Shown here one piece after another: positions 34,083-43,000 of a DNA stretch of 64,000 nt. The position numbers and the translations under genes are program-made. How positions within the stretch are numbered: position 1 is the first letter of the stretch; every line of letters starts with the position of its first letter. Source of the DNA: Heliocidaris tuberculata (lineage: Eukaryota > Echinodermata > Echinoidea > Camarodonta > Echinometridae); assembly GCA_025618425.1 (NCBI GenBank), contig CM046833.1:5166356-5230355 (forward strand), written 5' to 3'. The notes under the pieces were generated by a model. That model saw only the letters and a list, made by a program, of their open reading frames with translations, did not search any database and had not been told where the DNA came from.

Positions 34083-37000
34083 CTGTATAACAAAAACGGG
34101 AAATGTGAGAAAAGAAAGGAAAGAGGGGAAATTTATTAGAGAATCGGAAGAAATAACAGTGGGATTCACATTTTCTACCTAACACAAAAGAGGATACTTC
34201 CAAAAATATGAATGTATTACGGCATTAGACTGTGTTGTTTCCTACTACAACTATATTCACCCACGAGCAGAGTAAGCAAAGATCCAAAACAGCATCAGTC
34301 CACATTGCATGAAAAGCGAGTGTATCTACTTATATACACCCACACAAAGATAGACATATACATTATAATTATGCCTGAATGACTAAGTTGTTTGCTTTGT
34401 GGAGCAAATAAACAAGTGAAATGTTTGATGAAAATAATTTTTTAATATTTTTCTTTTCATTCAAAGGAACTACTTTTCCCTTTCCTCTTTGCTGAAGTAA
34501 AAGTCTTTTTGCTAAAGTAAAGGTAAGACTACCTAAGAAAATGGTATATTCTTTCCTTTTTTTTTTTTTAAATAGAGCTTTTACCGTCTTTGTAGGAGCT
34601 TAATCATTTACCATTTGTATACTGTTCCACAGATGAAACTATGAAAATTCTAAATTTTCGTGCGAAGCTTTGACACTTGAGACTTGCAAATGCTTTGATG
34701 CCTAGTTCATATAAGTCTACCCCCTGTAGGTGAACAAACACTTACACTGCTGATCATTTTAAATTCCTATACCACTGAATACAGGAGAGGAAGGAGCCCA
34801 ACTCCATCCAAACATTCTGAGCAATCCATTTCCTTTACAGGAGAATGGAACCCTAGGGAAAAATCAATTTTAATGAAAAGAGAGGATAGAGAAAGCAATT
34901 TAAAAAAAGTTCCATCAAAATCGGTTAAGAAATGAGAAAGTGATGAAAGTTTGAAAAGTCTCAATTTACTTTCTACGGCGATCCTCAAATTGGCAATGTT
35001 CCTTCAAAGTGACAGGTTTAGTAGTACAACTCTCCATATGTTTTGTACACAAAATTTCATATTTTCCCCAGTATCTCTCAAGGTGCAGCTTGTCTCCTTC
35101 TTAGCTCAAGATATATCATGGGAAAATGTATTTGACACAACATATGTTGAGTTCACAAAAAGACAAGCAGCATCTTTACAGATAATGGAGAAAATATGAA
35201 ATTTTGTGTACAAAACATATGGAGAGTTGTACTCTAAACCTGTCACTTTGAAGCAACATTGCCAATTTGAGGATCGCCACAGAAAGTAAATTGAGGCTTT
35301 TCAAACTTTCATAATTTTCTCATTTCGTAACCGATTTTGATGGAACTTTTTTTTAAATTGCTTCTCTCTATATTCTCTTTTCATTAAAATTGATTTTTCC
35401 CCAGGGTTTCATTCTCCTTTCAGGATTATACATTTCTTGATACAGAAAAGACTTATCAGAACCCCAACATCCTTGTGGAAAAAAAATCTGAAGCAACGGG
35501 AGACTTACATTAATATTCTAATGAGAAATTCATATGATCAATCATTGATTCCAATCATCTTCGACTGGTGGATCCCGGGTGAAGGTAGTATTTTTCATTC
35601 CCGAAAAATATTTTTTGTAAGCATTATTTATTAACAAACATGTAAACAATATGTACCCCCTCCCCCCCCCCCCCCTAGTGTGTTATTGCTCCCCCTCCCA
35701 ATTTTTTTTTTTTTTTTTGGGGGGGGGGGGGTGGGGGATACCGTAAGGCACATACAGTGCATTCTGAAAAAAGATGACAGTTCGAAAAAGTCTTTAAAAA
35801 AGAAATTTCAAATATTTTAATGAAATTTGTATACCTGTGGTTAGCAATGCTACATGTAACTTAGCGTGGGGTCTCTTCTTTTAAAAGACACCAACAAATC
35901 TGGCGATATTTCATGCTTGAGGGAGCACAATCAACTTTTGTGAAAGGGTGCAAAATCCAGACTTGAAATGAATTTGTATTGGTTATGTTTGGTATCAGCA
36001 AAGTTGAGGGTTGTGAAAAGGCTTAGAAATGTGCATATCTGATCAATAAAAGACAACTGTTGAAGGAACAGTGTTTGTTTTCTGTATACCCTTTCATATC
36101 CTGTCAACATTTTATGCTAGAGTGAGCAATGAACTACTTTATTGAGTGTTTTGACATATTACTTTTCTGTGAGTTTTTAAATTTAAGTTGGCTTGCACCG
36201 TCAACCATAAAGTTTTGATGGGAAATATCGGGACATACAGAGAACAAAGTCTGTTCTTGCACAAATGACTATTAATGATTAGAATATGAAATTTTTAAGC
36301 CTTTTCCTCACTCGCAACTTTGCTGATACCAGCCAGGAAAAAATACAAACATTTGTGAAGTGAAATGAAATGCACACTTTCACAAAAGTACATTGTAGCT
36401 ATTGCTTACTCAAGCATAAAATATTGTTCAATGTTTTAGTGTCTTTTGATAAAAGAGATCCTAAGTTATCCACAGGTATGAAAAGTTATTGAAAATATTT
36501 TGAAATATTTGTTTGGGGAGACTTTTTTCCAGCTGTCAACTTTTAAAGGTTCTTAACTTTGTTCATACCAACCAGACCAAATACCAATTCTTGTCAAGTC
36601 TGAATGTTGCACCCTTTCACAAAAGTGGCATTTGCTCACTCAAGCAAAACATGTCGTCAGATTTTTCTTGTGTCATGTTATAGGAGAGACCCTAAGCTAT
36701 TCAATAACATGAAAATTTCCTGAAAATATTTTGAAATATTCATTCAGGGAGACTTTCTCCAACTGTTAACTTTTTTTTTTTTTTTTTTGGGGGGGGTGGG
36801 ACACACTGTTCATTCTCCTACTGCTTGTCTTTGGTGAACCCTGTCTTTGGCTAATAAATACTTATTAATGTTGCTGTGATCTCCTCTTCATAACAGTGCA
36901 TTTAGCATGGACCCAGTATACATGCAGCAGGGTGTTGTTGTTTTTTTCATAGATATCTTGAATTCAGTTATTTGGTATCATTATCCACTTATATTCAATT

Positions 37001-40000
37001 GACCTAAGCAATCATTATAACATGAAGAAACTGGCCCGTATTCTTGAAAGTGGCCTAAGTTAAGCCTGGCTTAACTCAGGCCACTGATTTATGGAAGGCC
37101 ATTCGTCAACCCCTAAGTCCCGTATAAATGACTATATTTATGTAACAAAATAAAGAAACAAAATTATTTTCTGCCATGAAATAAGCATCAGAAATTAATT
37201 CTATCTTGTCGGTTTTTGTATTTGTATTTAGTCCTAAAACTATGGTGATTTTGTAGGATTAAAACAGGGTGACATTTGGCTCTCCATAATTCGGTGGCCT
37301 AAATCTACACACTTAGGCGGGGGCTTAAGTTAGGTGCCTTTCGAGAATACGGACCAATGATTTTTTTACATTTGATCCATTTCATTTGAGAGAAGTAGCA
37401 AGGGACAACCTGAAAAACCTAGTTGGTGTATGATGATTTTGATTAAAAGATGAAAATTAATCCAGATTTCCAATGACATAAAAAAAGAAAGCAGAGGGGA
37501 CAGCAAACAACGAAGCCACCCATAATAATGCAAGAAAAGGGTTCGCAAAATAATATGCCACAAAAGAACTTCAGCTCGCCTTGTTAATCTGATGATCACC
37601 TAAAGTTGGAAATGGGGGTGTCTGGATATCTCTATGATGGTTGCTGTTGGACTTCTTGGAGTCCTGTGCTAGCTGTTGAATTGTTTGGAATAGTAACTTC
37701 TTCCTGCATAGCAATAATGGGTTGGTCCGAAGGGACGGTCATCTTGTCATGGCGCAAGAGGTGCCTTACAAGGGTGTTGTTCAGGGCAAATCTCTGGCCA
37801 CAGATGTGACATGAGAACTTCTTCTCTCCTGTATGCACCTGCAAATGAGTCTGCAAAGAATACTTGGTCCCAAACGCTTTCCCACAAGTCAGGCACACGT
37901 GAGGCCGGATGCCCTTGTGACGGCGCTCATGACGCTCTCGCCCCGTGTTGTCCTTGAACGTCTTTTCACAGTAGCTGCACTCAAAGATTCTGGATGGTGT
38001 GGTGTGCTGCCTTCGCTTGTGCTTGAGCATGTACTTTCTGGTCCGAAATGCTTTTCCACACTCGTCGCATTTGAAAGGTCTTTCGCCTCGGTGCTCGGGT
38101 TGGTGGTTTATGAGTGCCTTCTCCGATGCAAAGGACTGAGGACATTCCGAGCATTTAAACGGACGTTCTTTTGTATGCTTCCGTTTATGCAGTGTGTAGT
38201 TGTACTCCTCCATGAATGTCTTTGAGCAGAACTCGCATTTAAAACGTCCATTGTTCATGTGTACAATTCTTTCATGCTTGCACACCAAGTTGTGCCTTAT
38301 GAATTTCTTGGGGCAGAACTGGCATTTAAAAACCCTGGGCTTCTTGGACTTGATGAGTATATGCTTACCTAACATGTCCTTGGGAAGCTCAGGGTGGAAT
38401 TCCTCATCCTCATCTTCCTCGCCCGGCCCCACGTATCTTGTCATCTGCTCCTGCATGTTGCCCCGGGTCCATTTCTCGCCCACAAAGGTCTGGTGGATGT
38501 GCCGCAAGTGGTACACAAGGCAGCCCTTCCTCCTGAAGTACCTCTTGCAGAACTCACATTGGTATGCATCAGGGTTGTGCGACAACTGGTGCTGCTTCAA
38601 AGCTTTGTTATGCTTACATTCAAGTCCACAGACCTCGCATATTGGCTTCACGTCTTTCATTTCCTTGTGGAAGGCAGCATGTTCTTTCAAGTGTCCCTCT
38701 GATGGGAACTTCTTCCTACATCTCTTGCAGGCAAACTCCTCTTCTTTCTCTTTTTTCTCAGCAGACTTTCCAAGTGGAACAAGTTTGACTTTCAAGAACC
38801 TCTTGGACTTGTCCACTTTCGGTCGCTCCCTAGTCTTGTTCTTCTCCGCATTGCGCTCTTTGTCTCTAGCCATTTTTGCTGCAACGTCCTTGATGGTCAT
38901 CAGGTTGGGTATCTTTGGCTTAGGAGGCGGAGCACTCTTGGCTGGTTCCACATGATCAGGTGGGATCAGGTTGTTCTCTTTGTTGTGTTCAAACTTGATG
39001 TGTCGAAACAGGCTCTTAGAGTTTGTGTAGCGGTTGTCGCAGTCTCTGCACTCGAACCTCTCGGCATCTACACAGCAAAAGGGAAAAGACAGTTAGTATG
39101 CATCTGTTAATGCTATACATACATATATATATATTATACAGTTTACTACCAAAATAGAGAGTAATATTTGCATTTTCATATGCATTTTCACCATCATAAC
39201 TAGGACCTGACACTAATATAGGTCTAATAAATGGACCCCAAAAATTTTAATCCAGACCACTTTTTAAAGTTACTGTGGAGCTCTTTGATAACTACTGTAT
39301 AAACAATTTATATCTTCAATATCTGCATCAAGTAGCGTACCTAAAACAGAGCAAGTTGTTGAGGCATTCCTTGAAGCCGACACTCAATTTTCTTGACTTT
39401 CAAATGTGTTACACTCCGTTATAAAACGGGTTCCAGAATGTAGGCATTCTAATTGGTCAAATGATACCACCTGACTTTGCACTCTTCTTTCCTACCCTCA
39501 TGACCGTGCAAAAAAAGTTCCCATCAAAAAAGTGATAATGCACGCCTGGGATGCGCGTACAAACTTAATACACGGTGAAATGAGCGTAGTTTCATATGGC
39601 AAGGTCTATAGCAAGGACTTTGATGGGCGCACTGAAACATGCATTATGCTCTTTGGCTGCGCTTAAGTGATGTCATCAAGGAGAGCAAATGGCAGCCTTC
39701 ATGATAATTCTTATTGTTTCAAATGGGTTTTTAACCATTTTTTTTTTTTACTTATATTCATGTTGTCGGCCCGTTTTTATAAAACGAATAATTCATGTTT
39801 TGTGGCTCTTGCATTAGTGACATGCAATACACTCAGATAAGTCACAATGGGATAATGAATGAGACTTGTCGAGTTCATTATCCACTTGTGACTTAACATT
39901 CGTGCAGTGCATATTCACTAATGCACTCTCAAACATGAATTATTTGTATACTAACACATGCATGCAAATTATGCCTAGTAAAAACTTGATGGTAAAAATA

Positions 40001-43000
40001 GCGCATTACCAGTACTCAGTACTCATTTGGATCAGGTAGGCATACCTTTGAAATAGAGCAAGTTGTTGAGACAGGCCTTGAAGCCGACATGTTTACAGTA
40101 CTGCTCACTGTAGAAGACCCTCAGCTCCATCCCCGCTTTGATGGGTTTGGTAGTGCGGAAGTAGATGTCCCCATAGAACTGGTAGGCCTCCATGTTCTGC
40201 TCGTCGCTGTTCCTGGCATACTGGATATGGTGCATCCAGTTGTTGGGGTCTGTGGCTCCATCGATGTAGTACCAGGTCTGTCCCCTCACGCACACCTTTG
40301 CGAATCAAGACAATACAAAAGTCAAATCAGCACAAGGTATTAACCGTTGGCTACTGAATTCTCTTATTCCTATATATGCTTAATACAGGAACCACCCAGG
40401 AACCACCCAGTAGGCAATGGGTAAAAATGAGACCTTTGGCAAGTCAAAGGTATCTGGTCTCTTGCTGTACCATACATTATCAAGAATAATCAAAATCAAA
40501 CAAACATTAAAAGGGCAAGTTCCATTATGCCTCCCCCCCCCCACCAAAAGTGGTGCCAGGCCCAGTTTCGAGATTGTGGTGGATGGTCATGACGAACCAC
40601 TTTTCAACATGTGCCCAGCCCCAGATTTCCTGTTCATTTGCTTAAAACCCTATCTAAGCCAATGAAGATTTTAAACTGGTATGTACAATGCTAGTGCAGA
40701 AAAATACTGCTTTCAAGAATTTAAGAAAAAAAGAAGGATACATCCATTGTAGACTTTCATCTCAATTTTGAGAAGATATAGTGCACATACATGTACAGTC
40801 AACTTCGATTAAGTCGATCTTGACGAGACTGAGTGAAATGCGTCGACTTAGGCAATTTTTGACTTGTGCAGAAGTCGAAAAAAATTCAACTGACGCGTTG
40901 TCCCCGCCCCTAACATATCTCGGGAATGCCAAGGTTCGCAGCTGGTGGATTCATTGGGATTACACTACCACGTGCGATGTAGACTTAAGCGAGGTTGACT
41001 GTATAGTGTATGCTTAAAGAGAAGGTCGAGTGTTGAGTTTTGAGAAAGGTGAAAAATAATTTGTGAGCTTTCTCATTCCTATTATATCAGTTTGGAAGAA
41101 CATGATAGTAGAAAAGTCCCCTCACAATGATTACTCTTCAAATGCCCTCATATTCGAAATATGACAAGAAATAGCTGAAATGTTCGGGCCAAACATTCAT
41201 GCCACGCGTGTGTTCAGTCCTACATACCCAATTCTGTGTAGAGTGCAAGTGATTTTCGGCGAGACTGGGTCAATTTCTCATCATTTTGATAATTCCAAAA
41301 CCTGATGGTATACACAAATTCTAATGTACAATGTAGGTCTACATGACGAAAATTTCCTGATTGCTTTGAGACAAATTCTTTCACATTGTAATCGCATCAC
41401 CAGAACTCAACTTTATCTTTAATCATGCCAATACAACAATGTCATTGAGATGTTATCCAAGATTTTGCTTCATTATTACCTCCCAAGTATTTGGGTTGAA
41501 ACACCCTAGACCCTCCTTCACAAACTCTCCAGTGAACGGGCCAAACTCCACTAGGACGTCAAAATCTTTGTTTGCAACCACACCCGATATCTTCTTCTCT
41601 TTCTCATCCTCGGTGAACTCCAGGCCCTCGGGAAGTTCCTTCTCTTTGGCGAACTGCATGGATGCCTGGTAGACCTGTTGGAAGAGAGGTTCTGTCTGAC
41701 AGTGCTTGCTGAAGCTGATACGTTCCCTTGGGCGCTGCTGCTGCTGCTGCTGCTGCTGCACCTGCTGAGGTTGTTGATACCCCTGTGGTGTCATTATTTG
41801 CGTCATCGGTGCTCGCATGCTTGGTGGCTTGCTAGGCTGCTTGGGGCTCAAACCTGGCGCAGCACGCTTCTTAGGCGTTCGCCCAGTGGAAGCGATGACC
41901 CGCGAGTTGCTCTTGGTGGTATTGACGCACCCACCAATGCTTACAGGTGCCGTGTTCATCGTGCCTCCGGAGGTGGATGAAGCCATACGGCTGTGGGAGG
42001 TGTTGTGGGTGGCATGGGAGAGATCCTCTATGTGGTAGGCATCGCCAGCACCGGTGTGGGCTGGACCTTGCTGGAGGGGTGGAGAGGGTTGTTGGCCTGA
42101 TGGTAAGGATGGGATCTGCTGAAGTGGTATTCCATGCTGGCTGTGTGGTGGTGGTGGCTCCGGCTGATAATGTCCTGGCACACTGCTACCTGCATAAAAT
42201 GGAACCAAAAAGTACATAACAGAATAAAATTTAGCTGTACAATGTAGTTCAAAAAACATCCACTCAGATAACTACATAATAAATGTCAAAATTAGAAAAG
42301 AAAAAAGTTAGTATGCGAGGCAATATATGAGAAAATTATAAAAACTCTGGGATGGTATTATGAAAATTATTTATCTTCATTTGAATTGCCATGAACAAAT
42401 TTTAAATTCAAACTTTTTATATGCAAAGTTGTTTTCTGCATATGCAGTCACCTACATGCAGTCACTGACCAGTGTTTTGATTTGTTTGCAATTTAATCAA
42501 AATATCTGTCCCTAAAATATATATGAAAAAACTTTTAGAATACCTACCCCCTGGACTTACTGTTTTTAAAAATCAGCCCAACAAGTTGAGTATTTTGAGT
42601 AGCAACAAAGAATGTTGTATAGTGAAACCTCTACATAAAATCTGCTCAAGGGAGACAAACAAAAATTGGTCCTTACAGGCAGGGGGTCTCCATTAAAAGA
42701 TATATTCAACAGATGTATGAATAGAAAACACTGTTCAAGGGAATAAAAAATGATGGTCTGTAAAGAGAGGTGGTCGGTAAAGCATGTTTGACTATAACTC
42801 ACTCCCTACCTTGCATGACATTGCTAAGTACGTTCTCAAACTCATGGCTGCTCTGAGTGGATTCCCTGCTGCTGGCTGCTGAACCAGAGGTTGGGACCCT
42901 TTGGGCCTGGACCAGACCACCCTCTTGACTGTGGATCAGTCCTGCTGGAGTTCCTGCTCCCTGGAGGGGGTTCATGTAGGGGGCAAGCCTGCAGGTTTGA

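Noticed and set aside
33560..34182. Plus-strand frames of 176 and 200 residues opposite the zinc-finger exon
   Set aside because: Shadows of the minus-strand C2H2 exon, with no domain of their own.
38200..38955. Plus-strand 251-residue frame
   Set aside because: Antisense shadow of the proximal zinc-finger exon, whose C2H2 spacing is unmistakable on the minus strand.
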